Source: Hyphomicrobiales bacterium (GTDB taxonomy: Bacteria > Pseudomonadota > Alphaproteobacteria > Rhizobiales > Rhizobiaceae). From it: a stretch of 64,000 bases of DNA. Made by a program: the position numbers and the translations under genes. A model generated the notes under the pieces. That model was not told the DNA's origin. It did not search any database and was given only the letters and a program-made list of their open reading frames with translations. Location: positions 1 to 64,000 of the forward strand of contig UBUL01000010.1 in assembly GCA_900468625.1 (NCBI GenBank), in the 5' to 3' direction. Positions 46,887-55,319 of this stretch are shown here, in pieces. The stretch's first letter is position 1; each line of letters opens with the position of its first letter.

Positions 46887-48086
46887 ATGATCCTTGCGGG
46901 TAGGGAAAATTGGCTTCGCGCCAAGGGCAGCAAGAACGAGAGCAAGGTTTCCTTCGTTGAGCTGTTTTTCGATCTGGTGTTCGTTTTCTCGATTTCGCAG
47001 CTTGCCCATACCTTGGCGGAGCATTTCACTCCGCTGGGCGGGCTGGAAGCCGTCATGCTGATCTTTGCGGTATGGTGGGTATGGGTCTTTACCGCATGGG
47101 TCACGAACTGGCTCGATCCGGACCGCATGCCGGTGCGCATCATGCTGTTCACGCTGATGTTTGCGGGGCTCATCCTCTCGGCCTCGATCCCTGAGGCTTT
47201 CGGCGAGAAGGCCATCTATTTTGCCGGCGCCTATGTCTTCATGCAGGTCGGGCGGTCGCTGTTTACCGTTTATGCCCTTAAAAACGCGAGCGTGGCCAAC
47301 CATCGCAATTTCCTTCGCATCACCAGCTGGCTCGTCCTGTCCGGTGTCTTCTGGATCGCAGGCGCGCTGATGGAAGGCGGGATGCGGGTCATCTTTTGGC
47401 TGGTGGCGCTCGTTATCGAGTATTCAGCTCCGGCACTCGGCTTCAGGGTCCCCGGCCTCGGCAAATCGACGACGGCGGACTGGAACGTATCGGGCGCCCA
47501 TCTGGCCGAGCGTTGTGCGCTGTTCATCATCATTTGCCTCGGCGAGGCCGTTCTGCAGGCCGGCAAGACCTTTGCCGAGCAGCCGGTGACGCCGCTGATC
47601 GTCGCAGTATTCATTACCGCTTTTGTCGGCACGGTTGCCCTCTGGTGGATCTACTTTCAGTTCGGCCATGAAAGGGCGGCGCATCGCATCGAACACGACG
47701 ATGCGCCCGGAAGCCTTGCGCGGCAGGCATTCACCTATGCGCATATTCCGATTCTGGCCGGCATCATCCTGAGCGTCGTCGGCGATGAATTCCTCTTTGC
47801 GCATCCTCACGATGCCGCCGACATGCGTATCGCGGCAGCTCTTCTCGGCGGCCCTGCGGTCTTTCTGCTCGGAAATCTCTGGTTCAAGGGAGTGACGACC
47901 GGCCGCCCGCCGCTGTCGCACATGGTGGGGCTCGCCGGGCTCGCGCTGCTGCTGCTTACCCTGCCTATGGTCATGGTCTACCAGCTCGGCATTCTCGCCA
48001 CGGCCGTACTTCTCGTCGTTGCCATATGGGAGTTTGCCTCTTTGAACCGGGTCGTTCCTTCGGCTCGTTCTGCCGGCGATCACTGA
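46887..48086 (+). CDS. Low temperature requirement protein A (LtrA) family
   Basis: A 399-residue membrane protein with about ten helices and the family start KVSFVELFFDLVFVFSISQL, followed by WWVWVFTAWVTNWLDP. LtrA proteins are widespread and their biochemical role is not established; the name comes from a Listeria cold-growth phenotype. It probably shares a transcript with the DUF971 gene. Its end overlaps that of the convergent MarR gene by seven bases. Confidence 0.9.
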   Translation: MILAGRENWLRAKGSKNESKVSFVELFFDLVFVFSISQLAHTLAEHFTPLGGLEAVMLIFAVWWVWVFTAWVTNWLDPDRMPVRIMLFTLMFAGLILSASIPEAFGEKAIYFAGAYVFMQVGRSLFTVYALKNASVANHRNFLRITSWLVLSGVFWIAGALMEGGMRVIFWLVALVIEYSAPALGFRVPGLGKSTTADWNVSGAHLAERCALFIIICLGEAVLQAGKTFAEQPVTPLIVAVFITAFVGTVALWWIYFQFGHERAAHRIEHDDAPGSLARQAFTYAHIPILAGIILSVVGDEFLFAHPHDAADMRIAAALLGGPAVFLLGNLWFKGVTTGRPPLSHMVGLAGLALLLLTLPMVMVYQLGILATAVLLVVAIWEFASLNRVVPSARSAGDH

Positions 48087-48565
48087 TCGCCGACAGGTTC
48101 CAGCGGTTCGCGCTCCTCCTGCATGAGGAGGCTGACGACGCGCTCCATATGCTCAGCAATCGACTCGCACTCCTCGATCGGCGCGTCCGAGAGAGTCCGA
48201 TCGATCAAGGCGGTCTGGATGGCCATGGCTTCTTCCGTTACCCGCCGGCCCTCCTCGGTCAGATAAAGCCGCAACACGCGCTTGTCCTGCTTGTCGCCGC
48301 GCCGTTCGATCAGGCCGCGTTTTTCCATCTGCGGCAGCAGCATGCTCATATTGGAACGGCCGACCAGCAGCTTGCGGGCGAGTTCCTGCTGGGAAATGCC
48401 TTCGAAGCGAAACAGATTGACCAGAATGTCGAGATGCGGCGACTTGATATCGAGATGCGCCAATGAACGGGCCAGCGATTGCTGCATGAGTTGGCAGGCG
48501 CGCGCAACGGCGATCCAGCTTCGAAAACGCGGATGGTCCCAGGGAAGGGATTGATTTTTGTTCAT
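48080..48565 (-). CDS. MarR-family transcriptional regulator
   Basis: A 161-residue winged-helix regulator. LDILVNLFRFEGISQQELARKLLVGRSN is the HTH entry, with RSNMSMLLPQMEKRGLIERR the recognition helix and DKRVLRLYLTEEGRRV the wing. Helices at both ends would form the dimer. It is divergent from an alpha/beta hydrolase gene across 45 bp that hold two repeated operator-like sequences, so it likely represses itself and the hydrolase. Confidence 0.93.
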   Translation of the reverse strand: MNKNQSLPWDHPRFRSWIAVARACQLMQQSLARSLAHLDIKSPHLDILVNLFRFEGISQQELARKLLVGRSNMSMLLPQMEKRGLIERRGDKQDKRVLRLYLTEEGRRVTEEAMAIQTALIDRTLSDAPIEECESIAEHMERVVSLLMQEEREPLEPVGDQ

Positions 48566-48594
48566 CGTTGTACTTTATTGTTCATAGTTGAACA
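48559..48594. promoter_or_regulatory. Tandem MarR operator-like sites
   Basis: TGTTCA-TAGT-TGAACA (48579-48594) is a perfect dyad. A diverged copy TGTTCA-TCGT-TGTACT (48559-48574) starts exactly 20 bases earlier and covers the MarR start codon. Confidence 0.65.
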
Positions 48595-48610
48595 TTATTG
48601 GATTCCCACT

Positions 48611-49576
48611 ATGCCATCCTTTGCGCTCAAGGTCACCCGGTCGGGTCTGTCCGGTCTTGGAAGGCTGTCTCCCCAGCTTGCCGGCAAGGCAGCATTTCGA
48701 ATTTTCTGCCTGACGCCCTCGCGTCGCCCACGCGGCGCCAAGGCCAGAGCAGCCCATATGGAGGGCAGGGAACGGCTTTTAGCGGCGGAGCAGGTCATGC
48801 TGCCGTTTCCGGGCGGTCGCGCCGTGGCCTACCGTTTCAACGGCGGCGCGAAAGGGCCGCGAAAGCGCTATCTCGTCGTACATGGCTGGGGCTCCAGCAG
48901 CGAATATATGTCCGAGCTGACGGCGTTCCTTGCGGAAGGCGGAGCGGAAGTCATCTCGCTCGATCTTCCAGGCCACGGCCGCTCCGGCGGGCGGTTCCTG
49001 AATGTACGTCTGGCCGTTTCCGCCATCGCGGCGGCGTCGGCCCGGTTCGGTGTCTTCGATGCCGCAATCGGGCATTCCTTCGGCGGAGCGTCTCTGGCGC
49101 TGGCGTCTGCGAGCTTTTTGCCCGATGTCGATCCGTTTCGTCCGGGCAAACTGGTGCTGATCGGCGCGCCGAGCGCGATGGGGTGGCTGTTCAAGGACTT
49201 CGGCCGCGCGATGGGCCTTGGACCGGCGACCCAGGCCGCCTTGGAAGACGAGGTTCGCCGGGTGACAGGCAGAACGCTTGCTTCCTACGACCAGAAGCGC
49301 GGCATGCTCGACCCGAGCCGGCCGGTGCTCGTCATCCACGCCGAGGACGACAAGGAGGTCCATGCCGATCACGCGCGCGCCTATGCCGCGGAGGGATCGC
49401 ACGTGCGTCTTTTCTGGGCCAATGGCTTCGGGCACCGGCGCATCGTTACCGCTCTCCCGGTGTTCGAGACGATCGGTGCCTTTCTGTCTGAGCCCGTGGA
49501 CACGGAAAATCCGCTCGAAAACGGCGAGGGGACGGTGCTATCGTTTTATCGAACCCCGTTGCGGCGCACATCATAG
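48611..49576 (+). CDS. Alpha/beta hydrolase
   Basis: A 321-residue alpha/beta-hydrolase fold protein: oxyanion-hole motif VVHGWGSSSEYM, nucleophile elbow AIGHSFGGASLAL, acid around VIHAEDDKEVHADHA and the catalytic His in NGFGHRRIV. The substrate is unknown; esters and lactones are common. The divergent MarR regulator suggests induction by a small aromatic or lipophilic molecule (inference). The ATG at 48611 was chosen because the longer frame from 48479 crosses the operators and the MarR start. Confidence 0.9.
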   Translation: MPSFALKVTRSGLSGLGRLSPQLAGKAAFRIFCLTPSRRPRGAKARAAHMEGRERLLAAEQVMLPFPGGRAVAYRFNGGAKGPRKRYLVVHGWGSSSEYMSELTAFLAEGGAEVISLDLPGHGRSGGRFLNVRLAVSAIAAASARFGVFDAAIGHSFGGASLALASASFLPDVDPFRPGKLVLIGAPSAMGWLFKDFGRAMGLGPATQAALEDEVRRVTGRTLASYDQKRGMLDPSRPVLVIHAEDDKEVHADHARAYAAEGSHVRLFWANGFGHRRIVTALPVFETIGAFLSEPVDTENPLENGEGTVLSFYRTPLRRTS

Positions 49577-49639
49577 CAAAGACTGCGTTGTGCAGGCTTC
49601 GGGGCAGATCACCATAGCCATAAGGAAGCGCGAGGCAGC

Positions 49640-50248
49640 ATGCGTATCGTTACGTCGGTCGAGGAATTGAAAGAACTCTACGGCGGGGCGGGTGAGGCCT
49701 CGATAACCAAGGTGACGAGCGTGCTGACACCGTTTTATCGCCAGATGATCGAAGCATCACCATTCCTGGCGCTGGCGACGGTGGGGCCGGAGGGGCTGGA
49801 TTGCTCACCGCGCGGTGACCTGGGCGGCGTCGTTGGCGTGGCGGATGAAAAGACGCTGCATCTGCCGGATTGGCGCGGCAACAACCGCGTCGATTCGCTT
49901 GCGAATATCGTGCGCGATCCACGCATAGCGCTGATGTTCCTCGTTCCTGGGTCGAACACGACGATGCGGCTCAATGGCCGAGCGGTCGTCGCCATCGAGC
50001 CTGCCTTGCTGGACAGCTTCGAGATGGATGGCAAGCATCCGCGTTGCGTTATCGTGATTACGGTAGAGGAGGTTTATTTCCAGTGCGCGCGGGCGGTGAT
50101 GCGGGCCGAACTTTGGAATGCCGAGCGGTTCGCCGATCCGGCAAACCTGCCGAGCCCAGGAATGATGCTCAAGGCCGCGAGAGGCGATTTCGATCAGGAG
50201 GCCTATGATCGCGAATGGCCGGCGCGGGTCGCCAAGACGCTCTGGTAA
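49640..50248 (+). CDS. Pyridoxamine 5'-phosphate oxidase-like FMN-binding protein
   Basis: A 202-residue split-barrel flavoprotein of the pyridoxamine-phosphate-oxidase superfamily, MSMEG_1061-like group (SPFLALATVGPEGLDCSPRG; LHLPDWRGNNRVDSLANIVRD; LMFLVPGSNTTMRLNGRAVV). These proteins bind FMN or F420 and catalyse unknown redox reactions. It follows the hydrolase gene after 63 bp on the same strand and may belong to the MarR-controlled unit. Confidence 0.9.
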   Translation: MRIVTSVEELKELYGGAGEASITKVTSVLTPFYRQMIEASPFLALATVGPEGLDCSPRGDLGGVVGVADEKTLHLPDWRGNNRVDSLANIVRDPRIALMFLVPGSNTTMRLNGRAVVAIEPALLDSFEMDGKHPRCVIVITVEEVYFQCARAVMRAELWNAERFADPANLPSPGMMLKAARGDFDQEAYDREWPARVAKTLW

Positions 50249-50302
50249 GCAAGCCGCCGGCATGCCTGGGAAGGCAGCGCCGGCGGTTGGTCGGCTCCGT
50301 TT

Positions 50303-51370
50303 CTAATTCTTGTAGATGAGCCAACTTTTGGTGAAATCCTTCTGCAAGCCCTCCTGATAGACGCTGCTGCAGTTGCGACCGGCATTTTTCGCGCAATAGA
50401 GTGCAAGGTCGGCCTTGTTGTACAGTTCGCCGGAGTCCCTGGCTTGCGAAGCCATACAGATACCCAGCGATACGGTAACCGGACCATAATCGACCTTGGT
50501 GCGGGAATTCTTGAACGGCGTCACCTCCAGCGTATGGCGGATTCGTTCGCAGACATTCGTGGCATCTTCGACGTTGGTTGCTTCCAGAATCAATGCAAAC
50601 TCCTCGCCGCCGACACGGGCGATGAAGACATCGCGCCGGAGATTGGCGCGGATGATGGAGGCCACGGTGGCGAGAATCTTGTCGCCGACCGGATGGCCGA
50701 ACGTATCGTTGATCCTCTTGAAGTGATCGATGTCGGCCAGCACCAGCGCCGTTGTCGGCCGGGTCAACTCGTTGTCGAAGATGGAAATCAGGCGGTCTTC
50801 GAAAGCGCGGCGATTGGAAAGCCGGGTCAGGGCATCGGTGTTGGCAATGCGCTTGTATTCGTCCAGTTCCTTGCGGACCAGGTCCATTTCCTCGCTGCGC
50901 TGTGCGACGTTCTCGACGGTCTTTTCGCCGTGAGCCATGGTATCGCCGGTGGCAGTGGCGAGTATATCGATGGCGCTGCGCAGCAACTCGGCGCTGTGGT
51001 GGTTTCTGGAGCTTATGCTTTCGCAAGTCTCGCCGAGCAGGCGGTTGTAGCTCTGGAGTGTCGTCTGTTCCTGGCGCAATGCGCGCAGGACGGCATCCAG
51101 CTCGATGGAAAGGCGCGCATGTGCGTCATCGAAGACGCGGCCCGCGTGATGCGGAAAGTATTTTGCGCCGATCGCGTCCAGTTCTTCCTGCGTAGCGCGC
51201 TTGCCGAGAGCTGCCAGCTCACGCGTGAGAGCCGGATTGGAGCCGATATAGGCTTCGTAGAATAGCTCATAATTTCGCGGAATAGGTGCGATCCCCATGG
51301 ATCGCATCGCGTAGGTAATCTGCCCTGCCACGTCGGGAATTTGCGCCTTGGGCGCAATCGCCGTACTCAT
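50303..51370 (-). CDS. Diguanylate cyclase (GGDEF domain)
   Basis: A 355-residue protein predicted to make cyclic di-GMP from two GTP. The first 165 residues are helical with no transmembrane segment; a coiled coil leads to the GGDEF domain (about 175-335) with the active-site motif GGEEF at 254-258 and ADIDHFKRINDTFGH before it. The canonical RxxD inhibitory site at the usual distance is absent, so product feedback may be weak. The ATG at 51370 has GGAG just upstream. Confidence 0.93.
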   Translation of the reverse strand: MSTAIAPKAQIPDVAGQITYAMRSMGIAPIPRNYELFYEAYIGSNPALTRELAALGKRATQEELDAIGAKYFPHHAGRVFDDAHARLSIELDAVLRALRQEQTTLQSYNRLLGETCESISSRNHHSAELLRSAIDILATATGDTMAHGEKTVENVAQRSEEMDLVRKELDEYKRIANTDALTRLSNRRAFEDRLISIFDNELTRPTTALVLADIDHFKRINDTFGHPVGDKILATVASIIRANLRRDVFIARVGGEEFALILEATNVEDATNVCERIRHTLEVTPFKNSRTKVDYGPVTVSLGICMASQARDSGELYNKADLALYCAKNAGRNCSSVYQEGLQKDFTKSWLIYKN

Positions 51371-51518
51371 AGGTGAGCTCCGTAACATGTATTGGTTAAA
51401 TTCATTCTTTACTTACGCAAAGAATCTTTGAGAAAATATTAAGAGTTTAATTATGGAAAATCGATGCAATGTAAAGCTTTTATTTAAAAAGCTTGCACTC
51501 GAAGTATATTTTACAGAA

Positions 51519-51539
51519 GAAGGCGCCAACGGCGCCTTC
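51519..51539 (-). terminator. Terminator-like hairpin after fumarase class I gene
   Basis: GAAGGCGCC-AAC-GGCGCCTTC (51519-51539), perfect 9-bp stem, 27 bases past the stop. The following minus-strand bases are TTCTGTAAAATA, a weak T-run. Confidence 0.6.
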
Positions 51540-51565
51540 GTTTGAGTCAAATGACCGGCGTTACC

Positions 51566-53173
51566 TTATCCTAGGTTGAGCTCCTGGAAGAAATCGTTGC
51601 CCTTGTCGTCGATGACGATGAAGGCAGGGAAATCCTCCACTTCGATCTTCCATACGGCTTCCATGCCGAGCTCCGGATATTCCAGCACCTCGACCTTCTT
51701 GATGCAGTCCTGCGCAAGACGGGCTGCCGGGCCGCCGATGGAGCCGAGATAGAAGCCGCCATATGTCTTGCAGGCTTCGCGCACGGCACGCGAGCGGTTG
51801 CCCTTTGCCAGCATGACCATGGAGCCGCCGAAGGACTGGAACTGGTCGACATAGCTGTCCATGCGGCCGGCGGTCGTCGGGCCGAACGAGCCGGAGGCGT
51901 AGCCGGCCGGCGTCTTTGCCGGACCGGCGTAATAGACCGGATGGTTCTTCAGGTAGTCCGGCATGCCTTCGCCCTTTTCCAGGCGTTCGCGGATCTTGGC
52001 ATGTGCGAGGTCGCGCGCGACGATGATGGTGCCGGTGAGCGACAGACGCGTCTTGACCGGATGTTGCGACAGCTCGGCCAGGATATCGGCCATTGGCCGA
52101 TTGAGATCGATGCGCACCATCGATTCGGAGAGCTTCGCCTCGTCGATCTCGGGCATGTACTTGGACGGATCGGTCTCGAGCTGCTCGATGAAGATGCCGT
52201 CGCGCGTGATCTTGCCCTTGGCCTGGCGGTCGGCGGAGCAGGAAACGCCGAGGCCGATCGGCAGCGAGGCACCGTGGCGGGGCAGGCGGATGACGCGAAC
52301 GTCATGGCAGAAATACTTGCCGCCGAACTGCGCGCCGACGCCCAGGCTCTGCGTGAGCTTGTGGATTTCCTTTTCCATTTCGATGTCCCGGAAGGCGTGC
52401 CCGCTTTCGGAGCCTTCCGTGGGGAGACAGTCGAGATACCGCGTCGAGGCAAGTTTGACCGTCTTCAGGTTCATCTCCGCCGACGTGCCGCCGATGACGA
52501 TGGCAAGATGGTAGGGGGGGCAAGCTGCCGTGCCGAGCGTCAGGATCTTCTCTTTCAGGAAATCCAGCATGCGGTCATGCGTCAGGAGAGAGGGCGTACC
52601 CTGGTAGAGGAAAGTCTTGTTGGCCGAGCCGCCGCCCTTGGCGACAAAGAGGAATTCGTAGGCGTCGGTGCCTTCCTCGTAGATGTCGATCTGTGCCGGC
52701 AGATTGTTCCTGGTATTCTTTTCCTCGAACATCTTGATCGGCGCGAGCTGCGAATAGCGCAGGTTCTTCTTCTCGTAGGCGTCGAGCACGCCCTTGGCGA
52801 TCGCGCTGCTGTCGCCGCCTTCGGTCCAGACGCGGCGGCCCTTCTTGGCCATGACGATCGCCGTGCCGGTGTCCTGGCACATGGGAAGCACGCCGCCGGC
52901 GGCGATATTGGCGTTTTTCAGCAGATCGTAGGCGACAAAGCGGTCGTTATCGGTGGCTTCCGGGTCTTCGAGGATCGAGGCGAGCTGTTTCAGATGGCCG
53001 GGGCGCAGCAGATGGTTGATATCGGCAAAGGCCGTTTCGGCGAGCAGGCGGATGCCTTCGGGATCGACGGTCAGGATTTCCTGACCCTTGAAGGTGTCGA
53101 CCGCGACATAATCGCCGGAAATCTTGCGATAGGGGGTGGCGTCGTCGCCAAGGGGAAACAGATCGTCAGCCAT
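51566..53173 (-). CDS. fumA: Class I (iron-sulfur) fumarate hydratase
   Basis: A 535-residue cytosolic enzyme that interconverts fumarate and malate with an oxygen-sensitive [4Fe-4S] cluster. The three cluster cysteines seen in E. coli FumA align with Cys99 (LPMCQDTG), Cys218 (TAACPPYH) and Cys312 (SCSADRQ). The two domains (alpha and beta) are fused in one chain, as in FumA/FumB. It lies 349 bp after fumC on the same strand, so the organism keeps an iron-dependent and an iron-independent fumarase side by side. Confidence 0.95.
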   Translation of the reverse strand: MADDLFPLGDDATPYRKISGDYVAVDTFKGQEILTVDPEGIRLLAETAFADINHLLRPGHLKQLASILEDPEATDNDRFVAYDLLKNANIAAGGVLPMCQDTGTAIVMAKKGRRVWTEGGDSSAIAKGVLDAYEKKNLRYSQLAPIKMFEEKNTRNNLPAQIDIYEEGTDAYEFLFVAKGGGSANKTFLYQGTPSLLTHDRMLDFLKEKILTLGTAACPPYHLAIVIGGTSAEMNLKTVKLASTRYLDCLPTEGSESGHAFRDIEMEKEIHKLTQSLGVGAQFGGKYFCHDVRVIRLPRHGASLPIGLGVSCSADRQAKGKITRDGIFIEQLETDPSKYMPEIDEAKLSESMVRIDLNRPMADILAELSQHPVKTRLSLTGTIIVARDLAHAKIRERLEKGEGMPDYLKNHPVYYAGPAKTPAGYASGSFGPTTAGRMDSYVDQFQSFGGSMVMLAKGNRSRAVREACKTYGGFYLGSIGGPAARLAQDCIKKVEVLEYPELGMEAVWKIEVEDFPAFIVIDDKGNDFFQELNLG

Positions 53174-53339
53174 ATGGGAAACCTTTCAAGCCGGATGCGC
53201 GGGAAGATGTTTGGAGACGATCTAAATCCGGCTCGAGTCAAAAGCAATTGTTTGGCTGCGATGTCGAAATTTCAAAATGGGAGATTGTCGACGGGGATGC
53301 GCAGGACGGGTGAGTCTTTTGATGCTGAAGCCCTGTGCC

Positions 53340-53466
53340 CGGCCCCTCACCCTAGCCCTCTCCCCGCTTGCAGGGAGAGGGAACTTGTTCCGGATTTGCA
53401 GCATCGACTGAAGCTGCTGATCTTGCACGATAAACTCCCTCTCCCCGCAGGAGCGGGGAGAGGGGC
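53340..53466. repeat. Hairpin-forming interspersed repeat between the fumarase genes
   Basis: Two hairpins: CCCTCTCCC/GGGAGAGGG (53356-53364 and 53373-53381) and a perfect 12-bp stem CCCTCTCCCCGC/GCGGGGAGAGGG (53437-53448 and 53453-53464) with an AGGA loop. The phrase CCCTCACCCTAGCCCTCTCC is typical of interspersed repeats in many proteobacteria. The rest of the 349-bp gap has no gene. Confidence 0.75.
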
Positions 53467-53522
53467 CATGCACATGGCTGCGGCATTGGAGGATTATACC
53501 TGGCGATCGCTGAAGGAGGAAC

Positions 53523-54914
53523 TTACTTCGGTCCGATCATCGTTTCCGGGCGGACGATGACGTCATATTCTTCCGAAGACACCAGTCCACTTGCCAGGGC
53601 TTCTTCCTTCAGCGTCGTGCCGTTCTTGTGGGCCGTCTTGGCGATCTTGGCCGCATTGTCGTAGCCGATCTTCGGTGCCAATGCGGTGACCAGCATCAGC
53701 GAGCGTTCGAGACCGGCCTTAATATTGTCCTCGCGAGCTTCGATGCCGACGACGCAATTATCGGTGAAGGAGATTGCGGCATCGCCGAGCAATTGCACCG
53801 ACTGCAGGAAATTATAGGCCATCATCGGATTGTAGACATTGAGCTCGAAATGGCCCTGGCTGCCGGCGAAGGTGAGCGCGGCATTGTTGCCGAAGACGTG
53901 AATGCAGACCTGCGTCAGCGCCTCGCACTGGGTCGGATTGACCTTGCCCGGCATGATCGACGAACCGGGTTCGTTTTCCGGCAGTGCCAGTTCGCCGAGA
54001 CCGGAACGAGGGCCGGAACCGAGCAGGCGGATGTCATTGGCGATCTTGAAGAGGGCGGCGGCGGCGGCGTTGACGGCGCCATGGCTGAAAACCATGGAAT
54101 CATGCGCGGCCAGCGCCTCGAATTTGTTTGGGGCGGTGACGAAAGGCAGGCCGGTGATTTCCGCGATCTCGTCGGCGACCTTTTCGGCAAAGCCGATCGG
54201 CGCATTGAGGCCGGTTCCGACCGCCGTGCCGCCCTGTGCGAGCTCGCAAAGGCCCGGCAGCGTCAGCTCGATGCGCTTGATCGAGGAGGCAACCTGCGCC
54301 GCGTAGCCCGAAAATTCCTGACCGAGCGTCAGCGGCGTCGCATCCTGCGTATGAGTGCGGCCGATCTTGATGATGTGGGCGAAGTCCGCGACCTTCTTTT
54401 CCAGGGCTGCGTGCAGGTGCCGCAGGGCCGGCAGCAGATGATGAACGATCTGCTCGGCGCAGGCGATGTGCATGGCCGTGGGGTACGTGTCGTTCGACGA
54501 TTGGCTCATGTTGACGTGGTCGTTCGGGTGGACCGGCTTCTTCGAGCCCATGACGCCGCCGAGCATCTCGATCGCCCGATTCGAGATCACCTCATTGGCG
54601 TTCATGTTGGACTGCGTGCCCGAGCCCGTCTGCCAGACGACGAGAGGAAAATGATCGTCGAGCTTGCCGTCGATGACTTCCTGTGCCGCGGCGACGATCG
54701 CCTTGCCGAGGGTGGGGTCCAGCTGGCCGAGCTCCATATTGGCGCGCGCCGCTGCCTGCTTGACGATGCCGAGGGCGCGGACGATCGATAGCGGCTGCTT
54801 TTCCCAGCCGATCTTGAAATTGCCGAGGGAGCGCTGCGCCTGCGCGCCCCAATAGCGGTCGCTGGCGACTTCGATCGGGCCAAAAGTATCGGTTTCGCGG
54901 CGGTTGGACGTCAT
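53523..54914 (-). CDS. fumC: Class II fumarate hydratase
   Basis: A 463-residue iron-independent fumarase of the aspartase/fumarase superfamily. The signature [15 protein letters not shown] is at 317-331, containing the catalytic-loop Ser (Ser318 or 319). [16 protein letters not shown] (94-109) and [16 protein letters not shown] (185-200) are the other conserved regions. The ATG at 54914 follows the family start; a start at 54935 would add seven residues. It forms a tandem with the class I gene. Confidence 0.96.
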   Translation of the reverse strand: MTSNRRETDTFGPIEVASDRYWGAQAQRSLGNFKIGWEKQPLSIVRALGIVKQAAARANMELGQLDPTLGKAIVAAAQEVIDGKLDDHFPLVVWQTGSGTQSNMNANEVISNRAIEMLGGVMGSKKPVHPNDHVNMSQSSNDTYPTAMHIACAEQIVHHLLPALRHLHAALEKKVADFAHIIKIGRTHTQDATPLTLGQEFSGYAAQVASSIKRIELTLPGLCELAQGGTAVGTGLNAPIGFAEKVADEIAEITGLPFVTAPNKFEALAAHDSMVFSHGAVNAAAAALFKIANDIRLLGSGPRSGLGELALPENEPGSSIMPGKVNPTQCEALTQVCIHVFGNNAALTFAGSQGHFELNVYNPMMAYNFLQSVQLLGDAAISFTDNCVVGIEAREDNIKAGLERSLMLVTALAPKIGYDNAAKIAKTAHKNGTTLKEEALASGLVSSEEYDVIVRPETMIGPK

Positions 54915-55319
54915 GTTCCGGATCCTGCTTTCCATTGAGACGGATAGCAGTCATATAGGTCCGAACGACCCGCATGAAAACGTCAAGGCGTCACTTCATG
55001 ATTATAAAAATCATGTTTTCGGCTCCGCCCGGCGTGCTCTTTTTAACACGCCGCGCATATATTCGCGGAGCTGCATTTTCGGCGCTAAAAAAGCCCACGA
55101 AATTTCAATAAAGAATTAACCAATAATTTCATAATTTTGTGTGAACTGAAGCGCGGAAAACGCCGCTGCTTCGTGATGTGAAGCCGGGGCATTGAACGAA
55201 AGGCGGGGTCTCGCCGTTTTCATAATAGTAGGTATACGATGTCCTGGACATCGCGGCCGAGTTGAAAACAGCCCCGTCCGGCTCGAAGTTACCGCACGAT
55301 ACAGGGATCCGATTAAAGA
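54915..55319. other. Divergent intergenic region, 405 bp
   Basis: The longest gap without a gene, between fumC and an L,D-transpeptidase gene. It holds two small inverted repeats: CATGATT/AATCATG (54997-55003 and 55009-55015) and GGCGTG/CACGCC (55031-55036 and 55047-55052). An AT-rich stretch (55100-55140) may be a promoter zone for the transpeptidase. No coding frame or known RNA was recognised. Confidence 0.5.
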
